Source: WTJD01 sp964225175
Lineage (GTDB): Bacteria; Pseudomonadota; Gammaproteobacteria; Xanthomonadales; SZUA-36
NCBI GenBank assembly: GCA_964225175.1
Contig: CAXQNK010000091.1
Span: 1-10,350 of the forward strand
DNA length: 10,350 nucleotides
Direction of reading: 5' to 3'
Shown here: positions 1-6,167 of the stretch, piece after piece
How positions within the stretch are numbered: position 1 is the stretch's first letter
How the letters are laid out: every line of letters starts with the position of its first letter
Program-made: the position numbers and the translations under genes
Notes under the pieces: generated by a model
Seen by the model: only the letters and a program-made list of their open reading frames with translations
What the model was told of the DNA's origin: nothing
The model's database searches: none

Positions 1-28
1 AGATTTCTCTACCGGAGATCAGACTGTA

Positions 29-119
29 TGGCGGAGAGAGAGGGATTCGAACCCTCGATGGGCTTTTGACCCATACTCCCTTAGCAGGGGAGCGCCTTCA
101 GCCACTCGGCCACCTCTCC
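29..119 (-). tRNA. tRNA-Ser, anticodon GCU
   Basis: The minus strand folds as a class II tRNA. The 7-bp acceptor stem pairs GGAGAGG with TCTCTCC (one G-T wobble), followed by discriminator G and a genomically encoded CCA at 29-31. The anticodon stem CTCCC/GGGAG encloses the loop that carries GCT (complement of 83-85), so it reads AGC/AGU serine codons. A long variable arm with a TGGG/CCCA stem and the T-loop TTCGAAT are present, as expected of tRNA-Ser. The length of 91 nt including CCA is normal for this family. It lies downstream of csrA on the same strand, the order known from Escherichia coli (csrA-serV). No further tRNA fits in the 28 bases left before the window edge. Confidence 0.97.
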
Positions 120-141
120 GTTTGATCCACACCGACAAGCA

Positions 142-170
142 ATAATAAGGCCCTGTTCGATAGCCTCACC
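142..170 (-). promoter_or_regulatory. Possible tRNA-Ser promoter
   Basis: On the minus strand TATTAT (142-147) matches the sigma-70 -10 consensus at 5 of 6 positions. It lies about 23 bases before the mature tRNA 5' end, with a weak -35 match GTGAGG (165-170) at a 17-base spacing. A short leader between promoter and tRNA would suit RNase P processing. The -35 element is poor, so this is a position-based guess that competes with the candidate at 225-254. Confidence 0.3.
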
Positions 171-224
171 GCCCCACATATCGAACTACAGAAGCGTGGT
201 TTTCGCAGTTGGCGTGGGGGAAAG

Positions 225-254
225 ATTCTACCATGTCAGATGTCTGTGCAGTAA
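225..254 (-). promoter_or_regulatory. Possible extended -10 promoter upstream of tRNA-Ser
   Basis: The minus strand carries TGGTAGAAT (225-233), an extended -10 element with 5 of 6 matches to TATAAT plus the upstream TG. A -35-like TTACTG (249-254) sits 18 bases upstream but matches only weakly. Extended -10 promoters tolerate a poor -35. A transcript would start near 218 and run about 100 bases into the tRNA. It could be the tRNA promoter or the start of a short RNA. Confidence 0.35.
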
Positions 255-353
255 GCGTTGTGACCTTCAGTGACTTCCATTGGCTGAGGCCCGATGTTCC
301 GCAGATCTGTTAGGGGTTCAAAAAAAAGTTGCCCATAGAGGGTTTCGCGGTTT

Positions 354-377
354 GGCAGCTGTACTCAACTAGCTGCC
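354..377 (-). repeat. Perfect 7-bp inverted repeat downstream of csrA
   Basis: GGCAGCT (354-360) and AGCTGCC (371-377) are perfect inverse complements around a 10-base loop. In the csrA transcript this forms a stable hairpin about 80 bases after the stop codon. No T-run follows at once, but eight T occur 26 bases further along (320-327 on the minus strand). It may be part of an atypical terminator or a processing structure. The repeat itself is directly visible; its role is inferred. Confidence 0.6.
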
Positions 378-435
378 TCGGAGCGAACACGCAGATTGAT
401 ACCGCACCGCGGGGAAACATGGATCAGATGTGACT

Positions 436-458
436 CCGGCCGCTAATCGGCGGCCTGG
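436..458 (-). repeat. GC-rich hairpin just after the csrA stop
   Basis: GGCCGC (438-443) and GCGGCC (450-455) form a perfect 6-bp stem with a 6-base loop. Two more C-G pairs can form beyond a one-base bulge. It starts within a few bases of the csrA stop codon. No T-tract follows on the minus strand, so it is not a standard intrinsic terminator. It may protect the 3' end of the csrA message or help Rho-dependent ending. Confidence 0.5.
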
Positions 459-459
459 C

Positions 460-639
460 TCACCCCTCTGCTTTTCGCTCTTCCAGGATGCGTTGGAAAA
501 TTTCCTCGCGATGCACCTGCACTTCAGGAGGAGCATCGATACCGATGCGAATCTGATTGCCCTTCACCCCGAGGACCGTGATGGTCACGTTTTCTCCGAT
601 AACGAGTTTTTCACCCACTCGCCGTGTAAGTATAAGCAT
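460..639 (-). CDS. csrA: Carbon storage regulator CsrA (RsmA)
   Basis: A 59-residue protein that starts MLILTRRVGEKLVIGENVTI and ends in EERKAEG. CsrA is a small dimeric RNA-binding protein that binds GGA in hairpin loops near ribosome binding sites and changes translation or stability of many messages. The residues known to matter for RNA contact are present: L4 and the R6/R7 pair in beta-1, and R44 in the VHREEI segment. Length fits the family (E. coli 61 residues), and the conserved GVKGNQIRIGI core is intact. The ATG start has a strong site AGAGGAAGG with GGAAGG five bases upstream; its GGA motifs would allow the autoregulation known for csrA. It lies 84 bases downstream of alaS and upstream of tRNA-Ser, as in E. 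coli. I saw no clear promoter in the alaS-csrA gap. Confidence 0.97.
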   Translation of the reverse strand: MLILTRRVGEKLVIGENVTITVLGVKGNQIRIGIDAPPEVQVHREEIFQRILEERKAEG

Positions 640-723
640 GAGTACCTTCCTCTGGACCCAGGCGACGACTCCTCTTGGGAATCTTCACACCGTTGCGACA
701 CGAGCATCTCCCCCCGGTAGACG

Positions 724-3369
724 CTAACTGCTTTTCCTCTCAACCCAAGCTGCCACTGACGCTAGCGCGTCCTCTAAATTTTCGGGTTGAGTACCCCCGG
801 CCTGGGCAAAATCGGGTCGACCCCCGCCTTTGCCTCCGACCTGTCGCGCTACGAAATTTACGAGCTCCCCTGACTTTATCGTGTCCAGCAGATCGCGTGT
901 GACACCCGCAGCAATTCGAACCTTACCATTTTCCACACTGGCAATCACGACCGCGCATGTCGTGAATTGACTTTTCAGATAATCGACACTGTTTCTCAGA
1001 CCAGCGGCATCAAGGCCATCTTGACGCGCAGCGAGCACATGCACGCCATTGACCTCTACCGCCCCAGACAATAACTCATTACTGCCCGAACTCGCCAGGC
1101 TGGATTTCAATGCGGATATTTCCTTTTCCATTTCTTTGGACTTGGACAAAATCTGCTCCAGCCGCTGGTCGACCTTATCGGACCCAACCCTGAGTAACGA
1201 TGCGATGTTCTGCAGACGGGCCTCAATTTGCTGAACGCTATCCAGCGCCGCTGCACCCGCAACGGCTTCGATGCGACGAATACCCGCACCAATCGCAGAT
1301 TCAGCAAGAATTTTGAATTGGCCAATGTCACCCACCCGCTTTACGTGGGTCCCTCCGCACAACTCCACAGACAGTTCACCAAATTTCATCACCCGGACTT
1401 TGTCACCATACTTTTCACCAAACAGGGCAACCGCTCCGGTTTCAAGTGCTGAGTCAAAATCCATGATGGCTACAGTGGTCGGCGGATTCTCACGAATGTC
1501 CGCATTGACCCTTCGCTCGATTTGCTGAAGCTCTTTCGTGCTGACCTGCCTCGGGTGGGAAAAATCAAATCGCAAGTGATCGGCCGCAACGAGGGAGCCA
1601 CGCTGCTCCACGTGCTCACCCAGGATATCGCGTAAAGCGGCATGAAGAAGGTGCGTTGCAGAGTGATGCAGAACGATGGCTCCACGCCTCGCTTCATCGA
1701 CGGCAGCGATGACCTCCTGGCTAATTTCGATACGTCCCGACTCCACACGCCCTACGTGTCCATGGAATGTTCCTGCCAACTTAATTGTGTCCTCAACCCT
1801 GAAACGACCCTCGCTGGAATCGATGTATCCCGTATCGCCCACCTGTCCGCCCGATTCGGCATAGAAGGGGGTATGGTCCAAGATCAGAATGGCCTGCTCA
1901 TCCTGAGCAATAGCCTCCACGCCCTGCCCGTCAACGAGGATCCCTACAACCTGCACGTCACCGAGTTTGAGCGTGTCGTATCCATGAAACACCGTTGTCG
2001 GCAAATTCTTGATGAGCTCTGCACTGATCGCTTCTGCCTGCTGAAATTTCCCCGCACTCCGAGCGCGTTCCTTCTGTGCGCTCATGGCCGAATCAAACCC
2101 CCTCAAGTCGACGATCATGCCACTTTCCCGGGCGATGTCCTGCGTTAAATCAAGGGGGAAACCATAAGTGTCATAGAGAAGGAAGGCGGTGTCACCGGCA
2201 ATGACCTGGTCACTCTCCTGTGCCTTATCCATGACTTTGGCAAGGATGCCCAGCCCGGTATCCAGAGTCTTGGCAAACCGGACCTCCTCATCCAGCAGGA
2301 CCTGCTCGATTTGAGCCTTCTGCTTGGCAAGCTCGGGATAGGCTTCTCCCATGATCTCGCACAATGGCTCGACCATCTGATTAAAAAACGGCTTTTTCTG
2401 CCCGGCCCTGAAACCATAGCGCACGGCCCTGCGGATGATCCGTCGAAGCACGTAGCCCCGTCCCTCGTTAGCTGGCAGCACACCGTCCATGATCAGGAAA
2501 GCGCATGCCCGTATGTGATCGGAAATCACTCGCAATGCTTTGCTGTCCTGGTCTTTAGTGCCCGTCAATCTCGACGCAGCGGCAATCAGGTGCTGGAAGA
2601 GATCGATCGCGTAGTTGTCATGAGTGCCCTGCAGCAAGGCCGTGATCCGTTCAAGCCCCATACCTGTATCCACGCATGGTTTGGGCAAATCCGTAAATTC
2701 ACCTTTGGCGTCACGGTCAAACTGCATAAAAACCAGATTCCATATCTCAACGAAGCGATCACCATCTTCGTCTTTTGAACCCGGCGGACCGCCAGGAATA
2801 TCTTCCCCGTGATCGTAGAAAATCTCCGTGCACGGGCCGCAAGGCCCTGTGTCACCCATTGCCCAGAAATTATCGCTTTCGTATCGTTGCCCGCCAGGTT
2901 TATCGCCAATCCTGATGATCCGGTCCGCGGGAACATGGACGTCATCACGCCATATCTCGAATGCCTCGTCATCGCTTTCATAAACCGTGACCCAAAGCCG
3001 CGTGGAGTCAATTTCAAACACATCGGTCAACAGGTCCCAAGCAAAGCGAATCGCATCTTTTTTGAAGTAATCTCCAAAGCTGAAATTGCCCAGCATTTCA
3101 AAGAATGTGTGGTGACGCGCGGTGTAGCCAACCTGGTCGAGGTCGTTATGTTTACCGCCGGCTCGAACACACCGTTGGGCGGTCACCGCTCGTTGATAGC
3201 CGCGCTGTTCCGCGCCCAGGAAAACATCCTTGAACTGCACCATGCCCGCATTCGTGAAAAGAAGCGTGGGATCATTTGCAGGCACCAGCGCGCTGGAAGG
3301 AACCACTTCATGTCCCTGGGAATTGAAATAGTCAAGAAAAGTACTTCGAATTTGAGATGTCGTTTTCAA
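724..3369 (-). CDS. alaS: Alanyl-tRNA synthetase
   Basis: Charges tRNA-Ala with alanine in the cytoplasm and edits mischarged serine or glycine. With the TTG start at 3369 it has 881 residues (E. coli about 876). Class II catalytic core: RCVRAGGKHND (about 66-76), motif 2 region TARHHTFFEMLGNFSFG (about 83-99), motif 3 DTGMGLER (234-241). The editing domain has both halves of the zinc site: HSATH (H569, H573) and CGGTH (C671, H675). The C-terminal C-Ala domain with its GGKGGGRPDFAQAGG signature follows. The TTG is preferred because GGAAG lies 7 bases before it and the protein then begins MKTTSQIRSTFLDYF, matching relatives. An in-frame ATG at 3411 would add 14 residues without a good binding site. 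It lies 90 bases after recX and 84 before csrA on the same strand. Nothing in it looks broken. Confidence 0.97.
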   Translation of the reverse strand: MKTTSQIRSTFLDYFNSQGHEVVPSSALVPANDPTLLFTNAGMVQFKDVFLGAEQRGYQRAVTAQRCVRAGGKHNDLDQVGYTARHHTFFEMLGNFSFGDYFKKDAIRFAWDLLTDVFEIDSTRLWVTVYESDDEAFEIWRDDVHVPADRIIRIGDKPGGQRYESDNFWAMGDTGPCGPCTEIFYDHGEDIPGGPPGSKDEDGDRFVEIWNLVFMQFDRDAKGEFTDLPKPCVDTGMGLERITALLQGTHDNYAIDLFQHLIAAASRLTGTKDQDSKALRVISDHIRACAFLIMDGVLPANEGRGYVLRRIIRRAVRYGFRAGQKKPFFNQMVEPLCEIMGEAYPELAKQKAQIEQVLLDEEVRFAKTLDTGLGILAKVMDKAQESDQVIAGDTAFLLYDTYGFPLDLTQDIARESGMIVDLRGFDSAMSAQKERARSAGKFQQAEAISAELIKNLPTTVFHGYDTLKLGDVQVVGILVDGQGVEAIAQDEQAILILDHTPFYAESGGQVGDTGYIDSSEGRFRVEDTIKLAGTFHGHVGRVESGRIEISQEVIAAVDEARRGAIVLHHSATHLLHAALRDILGEHVEQRGSLVAADHLRFDFSHPRQVSTKELQQIERRVNADIRENPPTTVAIMDFDSALETGAVALFGEKYGDKVRVMKFGELSVELCGGTHVKRVGDIGQFKILAESAIGAGIRRIEAVAGAAALDSVQQIEARLQNIASLLRVGSDKVDQRLEQILSKSKEMEKEISALKSSLASSGSNELLSGAVEVNGVHVLAARQDGLDAAGLRNSVDYLKSQFTTCAVVIASVENGKVRIAAGVTRDLLDTIKSGELVNFVARQVGGKGGGRPDFAQAGGTQPENLEDALASVAAWVERKSS

Positions 3370-3376
3370 TTGGATT

Positions 3377-3381
3377 CTTCC
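3377..3381 (-). promoter_or_regulatory. Ribosome binding site that decides the alaS TTG start
   Basis: GGAAG on the minus strand lies 7 bases before TTG (3367-3369). The upstream ATG pair at 3406-3411 has no comparable site, so TTG is the likelier start of alaS. Confidence 0.6.
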
Positions 3382-3459
3382 AGGCCATGCCAGCACACGG
3401 CGTCTCATCATGAGGCAAGTTTAACCGCTTAAAGGATACCTGGGGAATGAACTGCCACC

Positions 3460-3939
3460 TCAGGAGGGGTTTTTCAAGCGGCGCAGAATCTCTCTCATCT
3501 GGGCATGAGAAAAACCACGACGCATCCCGGCTCGATAAGCCTTGAGCTCTGTCTGGCGATCAACTGTGACGCCGAATTTTTTTTCAACCCAATGAACACC
3601 GTTATCGATCCACTCACCCCGATGAAGGTCCAGTGCCTGATCAACAAGCGAGGAATCTACCCGTCTTTGCGCCAATTCCGCACGAATTTTCAAGGGTCCA
3701 AACCCTTTCCCGGCCCGACTCCTTGCATAGGCGTCGGCAAATCGGGAATCGCTGAGGTAATTGTTCTTCGTTAAACGCTCAACAACATGGCTCACGGTGT
3801 CTGCTGAAAAACCGCGACGTGAAAGTTTAGTCTGCAACTCATATCCTGAGTGCTCACGCCTGGCGAGCAGTCCCATCGCTATTGCGTAGGCCTTGTGTTC
3901 ATCCTGCGGCCTGGCTTTTTCGAGCGCATCTTCTCCCAC
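3460..3939 (-). CDS. recX: Regulatory protein RecX
   Basis: A 159-residue RecX. The family binds RecA filaments, caps their growth and inhibits ATPase and recombinase activity. It shows the three tandem three-helix repeats: about residues 16-55 (AYAIAMGLLARREHSGYEL..KL), 60-100 (VVERLTKNNYLSDSRFADAYARSRAGKGFGPLKIRAEL) and 105-155 (..RRGFSHAQMREILRRL). The DSRFAxxYxRSRAxKGxGPxxIxxEL block is the family hallmark. Length is normal (E. coli 166). The start is GTG at 3937-3939, the codon directly after the recA TAG, with no spacer and no clear binding site of its own, which points to translational coupling. An internal ATG at residue 22 would remove the first helix and is less likely. High basic content fits its binding to nucleoprotein. 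Confidence 0.95.
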   Translation of the reverse strand: MGEDALEKARPQDEHKAYAIAMGLLARREHSGYELQTKLSRRGFSADTVSHVVERLTKNNYLSDSRFADAYARSRAGKGFGPLKIRAELAQRRVDSSLVDQALDLHRGEWIDNGVHWVEKKFGVTVDRQTELKAYRAGMRRGFSHAQMREILRRLKNPS

Positions 3940-4962
3940 CTATTCCACGGCCGCCTCTTGCTCGCGCTTCGGCTCAGGCAAAAGGATGCCACGCAGGGCG
4001 CTTTCAATCTCATCGGCCACCTCGGGGTGATCGATCAGGAATTGCCGGGCATTTTCTTTGCCCTGCCCGATTCGGTCTTCCTTGTAGCCGTACCAGGAGC
4101 CCGACTTCTGCACGAGGTCATGCGTCACACCCAAATCGATTAATTCTCCGGGCTTGGAAACGCCCCAACCATACAAAATTTCGAATTCAGCCTGGCGAAA
4201 CGGAGGTGACATCTTGTTCTTGACCACCTTGACGCGAGTCTGGTTACCGATCACTTCGTCACCCTTCTTCACTGCCCCGATTCGGCGAATATCAAGCCGC
4301 ACAGAAGAATAAAATTTCAATGCATTGCCGCCCGTCGTGGTCTCTGGTGAACCAAACATGACGCCGATTTTCATTCGAATCTGGTTAATGAAAATCACCA
4401 TGCAATTGGAGCGCTTGATGTTGCCGGTCAATTTTCGGAGGGCCTGGGACATGAGGCGCGCCTGCAACCCGACGTGTGTGTCCCCCATTTCGCCCTCAAT
4501 CTCGGCTTTCGGAGTCAAGGCCGCCACCGAGTCGACCACAACGATGTCGACGGCGCCTGAACGCACCAGCATATCGGTGATTTCCAGCGCCTGTTCTCCG
4601 GTATCTGGCTGCGAAACGAGCAGATCTTCAACATTGACGCCCAGTTTCTCGGCATATTGAGGGTCAAGCGCATGCTCTGCGTCGACAAACGCAGCAGTCC
4701 CGCCCAACTTTTGGGCTTCGGCCACGACATGCAGGGTCAGGGTCGTTTTACCGCTTGACTCCGGGCCGTAGATCTCCACCACCCGCCCACGCGGAAGGCC
4801 GCCGATACCCAGGGCGACATCCAGCCCCAGCGAACCCGTGGGCACAACGCTCACGTCCAATGCTGCTGACCCATCACCCATGCGCATGATGGCGCCTTTT
4901 CCGAACTGCCTTTCAATTTGGGTCAGAGCCGCTGAAAGGGCCTGTTTACGGTTATCATCCAC
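3940..4962 (-). CDS. recA: Recombinase RecA
   Basis: A 340-residue RecA, the ATP-dependent strand-exchange protein of homologous recombination and, on single-stranded DNA, co-protease for LexA-type repressors. Visible parts: N-terminal polymerisation helix (MDDNRKQALSAAL), Walker A GPESSGKTT (66-74), catalytic E96 in VDAEHALD, Walker B VDIVVVDS with D144, DNA loop L1 around 154-170 (EIEGEMGDTHVGLQARL), loop L2 around 200-217 (GVMFGSPETTTGGNALKF), then the C-terminal domain with a short acidic tail. Nothing essential is missing. The start codon is GTG (4960-4962) with AGGAG eight bases upstream. The stop abuts the recX start. A possible -10 lies at 5007-5012. I found no SOS box of the CTG-N10-CAG type upstream. 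No intein or frameshift interrupts it. Confidence 0.98.
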   Translation of the reverse strand: MDDNRKQALSAALTQIERQFGKGAIMRMGDGSAALDVSVVPTGSLGLDVALGIGGLPRGRVVEIYGPESSGKTTLTLHVVAEAQKLGGTAAFVDAEHALDPQYAEKLGVNVEDLLVSQPDTGEQALEITDMLVRSGAVDIVVVDSVAALTPKAEIEGEMGDTHVGLQARLMSQALRKLTGNIKRSNCMVIFINQIRMKIGVMFGSPETTTGGNALKFYSSVRLDIRRIGAVKKGDEVIGNQTRVKVVKNKMSPPFRQAEFEILYGWGVSKPGELIDLGVTHDLVQKSGSWYGYKEDRIGQGKENARQFLIDHPEVADEIESALRGILLPEPKREQEAAVE

Positions 4963-4970
4963 CTTGATTT

Positions 4971-4975
4971 CTCCT
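4971..4975 (-). promoter_or_regulatory. Ribosome binding site that decides the recA GTG start
   Basis: AGGAG on the minus strand lies 8 bases before GTG (4960-4962). The nearest ATG (4956-4958) is out of frame, so GTG is the start. Confidence 0.8.
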
Positions 4976-5006
4976 ACAGATTTGGGTTCTTCGCCGGCAA
5001 GCGGGC

Positions 5007-5035
5007 ATTATGACACAGCCGCTCCGTGGCAATAA
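5007..5035 (-). promoter_or_regulatory. Candidate recA promoter
   Basis: CATAAT on the minus strand (5007-5012) matches the sigma-70 -10 consensus at 5 of 6 positions. At 17 bases upstream the hexamer TTATTG is a poor -35, while the better TTGCCA lies only 14 bases away. Transcription would start near 5000 and leave a leader of about 38 bases. A half-site CTGT overlaps the spacer just upstream of the -10, but its other half (ACAG) is absent. A weak -35 is typical of promoters that rely on a regulator, so the true control may use an operator I do not recognise. Confidence 0.4.
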
Positions 5036-5117
5036 GTTGAATCGATTGGTCAAGTCAAAAACCGACGATCCAGCACGCAAAACTCTCTCTTTGACGCACA
5101 ATGCGCACAACACCTTT

Positions 5118-5143
5118 CAACTCGATCCAACTCTGGATCGTTG
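5118..5143. repeat. Inverted repeat upstream of recA
   Basis: CGATCCA (5123-5129) and TGGATCG (5134-5140) are perfect inverse complements around ACTC. CAA (5118-5120) and TTG (5141-5143) can extend the stem past a two-base bulge. Further copies of GATCCA occur near 5067 and 5164. It has no T-tract. It could be an operator or a transcript hairpin; it lies about 155 bases before the recA start. Confidence 0.45.
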
Positions 5144-5527
5144 GGCATGCAGCAAACTGAAGTGATCCAGGCGCCAATAGATTGCGTTGACATTGATTCT
5201 GTTACAGGCCTTTCTCAAATTGCGATAAAGCATGACCTGGGATGCACAGCGTCTCACTTCAGCCATATCCATCACACGGGCAAGCGCGCGAACAAAACGA
5301 CGCGTGAATACCAGAAACGATTCCGGAAAACTGCTGCAAACCAACCACCCGGCGCTACTGAACCGAAGCAATCCAGGGTGTCCAGCTTGAGCGAGATTCC
5401 GGGAAACGGAGCGGCTGCGGCGACGCGATCGAACTGGCTGGTTTTTGTTTTCGATGTGCCACCCGGTAGAACATGTTTGGTTGCAGGAAATCCAACCTCA
5501 CTTCGCGACCTGAGAAAGACGACCTGA
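5141..5527 (+). pseudogene. Possible remnant of an AraC-type HTH regulator
   Basis: A plus-strand frame runs open from 5036 to the TGA at 5525-5527, about 163 codons, in a region with no other gene. From the TTG at 5141 (or ATG at 5147) it gives about 128 residues. Residues from about 22 show LSQIA, then ASHFS nine residues on, a TGK segment, then REYQKRFR. This order resembles the second helix-turn-helix of AraC-family regulators (S-x-I-A, Gly, SHFS, E-Y-R-x-R-F). Spacings differ by one to three residues and the usual proline before the last helix is missing. No effector domain or first helix-turn-helix is recognisable and the last 60 residues look like no known domain. I see no good ribosome binding site. 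It may be a decayed gene fragment or chance; the likeness is my own reading and is not tested. Confidence 0.22.
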
Positions 5528-5562
5528 TTTCAGTCTAAACGCAACGGCGCGAGGCCGGATGT

Positions 5563-5590
5563 GGAGGGTTGACTGCGAAAAACAGCCTCC
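5563..5590 (-). repeat. Bulged hairpin just after pncC
   Basis: GGAGG (5563-5567) pairs with CCTCC (5586-5590) and CTG (5573-5575) with CAG (5583-5585), leaving a five-base bulge and a seven-base loop that holds the only T-run on the minus strand. It begins within three bases of the pncC stop. It could mark the transcript end, but it is not a standard intrinsic terminator because no T-run follows the stem. Confidence 0.3.
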
Positions 5591-5592
5591 GT

Positions 5593-6099
5593 CTAAAGCT
5601 CAGAAACACGCTCAAGGGCACCGAGGAGCGCATGGACAACCGTCTTGCGCCGAATCATCTCACGGTCCCCTTGGAAAATCTGCGTGTCGCTGACCAACAC
5701 ACCTCCGCGGACAGACCAGCCGAAACAGACGGTACCAACAGGTTTTTCCTTCAAACCGCCCCCCGGCCCGGCAATCCCGGTCGCGGCTATGCTCAACTCG
5801 GCTCCACTTCGTTGCCGCGCGCCCAGTGCCATTTGCGCAGCGATTGGCTCGCTCACCGCTCCATGAGCCTCAAGGTCATCGCGTATCACACCGAGCTGTC
5901 GCTCTTTCGCTCTGTAGCTGTAGGAAATGTATCCGCAATCAAACCAATCTGAACTGCCGGGCAAGTCCGTGCATGTTTTCGCAATCCAGCCTCCCGTGCA
6001 GGATTCCGCAGTTGCCAAGGTCCAACGCTGCTCTCGCAATACCCCTGCCAGGCGTTCTGCCGCCTCGATAAGGGCCTGATCGGAATGATCGGTCACCAT
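5593..6099 (-). CDS. pncC: Nicotinamide-nucleotide amidase PncC (CinA C-terminal domain)
   Basis: A 168-residue stand-alone CinA C-terminal domain. The family hydrolyses nicotinamide mononucleotide to nicotinic acid mononucleotide and ammonia, recycling the NMN left by NAD-dependent DNA ligase. Visible motifs are TAESCTGG (30-37) with S33, GYISYSYRAKERQLGV with Y60 and K65, HGAVSEP, GIAGPGGG and EKPVGTV. S33, Y60 and K65 align with the residues I recall as the family's catalytic Ser/Tyr/Lys set. The N-terminal molybdopterin-like domain of full CinA is absent, as in E. coli PncC. The ATG start has an excellent site GGAGGAG five bases upstream. It lies upstream of recA on the same strand, a link known from many bacteria, and diverges from mutS across 68 bases. 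Older annotation calls it a competence/damage-inducible protein. Confidence 0.93.
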   Translation of the reverse strand: MVTDHSDQALIEAAERLAGVLREQRWTLATAESCTGGWIAKTCTDLPGSSDWFDCGYISYSYRAKERQLGVIRDDLEAHGAVSEPIAAQMALGARQRSGAELSIAATGIAGPGGGLKEKPVGTVCFGWSVRGGVLVSDTQIFQGDREMIRRKTVVHALLGALERVSEL

Positions 6100-6132
6100 T
6101 CAAACTCCTCCAAGAGCATCAAGGGCCGGATT

Positions 6133-6161
6133 TCGACCACATCGTGGCATTCGGTTACACT
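6133..6161 (+). promoter_or_regulatory. Candidate mutS promoter giving a leaderless transcript
   Basis: TACACT (6156-6161) matches the -10 consensus at 4 of 6 positions. TCGACC (6133-6138), 17 bases upstream, matches the -35 at 4 of 6. Transcription would start at about 6167-6169, on or next to the mutS ATG (6168-6170). No Shine-Dalgarno sequence precedes that ATG, which agrees with a leaderless message. Confidence 0.45.
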
Positions 6162-6167
6162 CCCGCC

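Larger units (their letters stand above)
121..459. other. Intergenic region between csrA and tRNA-Ser, no gene seen
   Basis: I find no protein-coding gene in these 339 bases; the longest minus-strand ATG frames are very short. What can be seen is, in the direction of minus-strand transcription: a GC-rich hairpin just after the csrA stop, a perfect 7-bp inverted repeat, a run of eight T, a possible extended -10 promoter element, and a second -10-like element about 20 bases before the tRNA. It therefore probably holds the csrA transcript end and the tRNA promoter. It is poor in GGA motifs, so it does not look like a CsrB-type RNA that sequesters CsrA. Confidence 0.6.
4963..5592. other. Long gap between recA and pncC
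   Basis: The gap is 630 bases, long for two genes that lie close together in many relatives. It contains the recA ribosome binding site and likely promoter near 5007-5035, an imperfect hairpin at 5118-5143, several copies of GATCCA, a plus-strand frame open from 5036 to 5527, and a bulged hairpin next to the pncC stop (5563-5590). No gene here is certain. Confidence 0.6.

Noticed and set aside
29..120. tRNA-Ser as an attachment site of an integrated element
   Set aside because: No integrase and no second copy of the tRNA 3' end are visible; neighbours are conserved housekeeping genes.
121..459. A CsrB/RsmZ-like RNA next to csrA
   Set aside because: Such RNAs have many GGA motifs in hairpin loops; here there are only a few and none repeated in loops.
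430..720. Plus-strand open frame of 96 residues
   Set aside because: It lies opposite csrA, which explains it, and the translation resembles no protein family.
1642..2148. Plus-strand open frame of 168 residues within alaS
   Set aside because: Shadow of the intact alaS on the other strand; no binding site or recognisable domain.
2809..3432. Plus-strand open frame of 207 residues opposite the start of alaS
   Set aside because: It mirrors the conserved alaS catalytic core; its codons are explained by the antisense gene.
5014..5019. CTGT half-site near the recA -10 as an SOS box
   Set aside because: The matching ACAG half is missing at the required spacing, so it is not a LexA site of the known type.
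5117..5371. Minus-strand open frame of 84 residues upstream of recA
   Set aside because: Starts with TTG, has no ribosome binding site, and I recognise nothing in it; the plus-strand frame is longer and more protein-like.
6144..6167. GTG at 6144 as the mutS start
   Set aside because: No Shine-Dalgarno sequence at proper distance, the candidate -10 lies downstream of it, and the extra eight residues are absent from MutS relatives.
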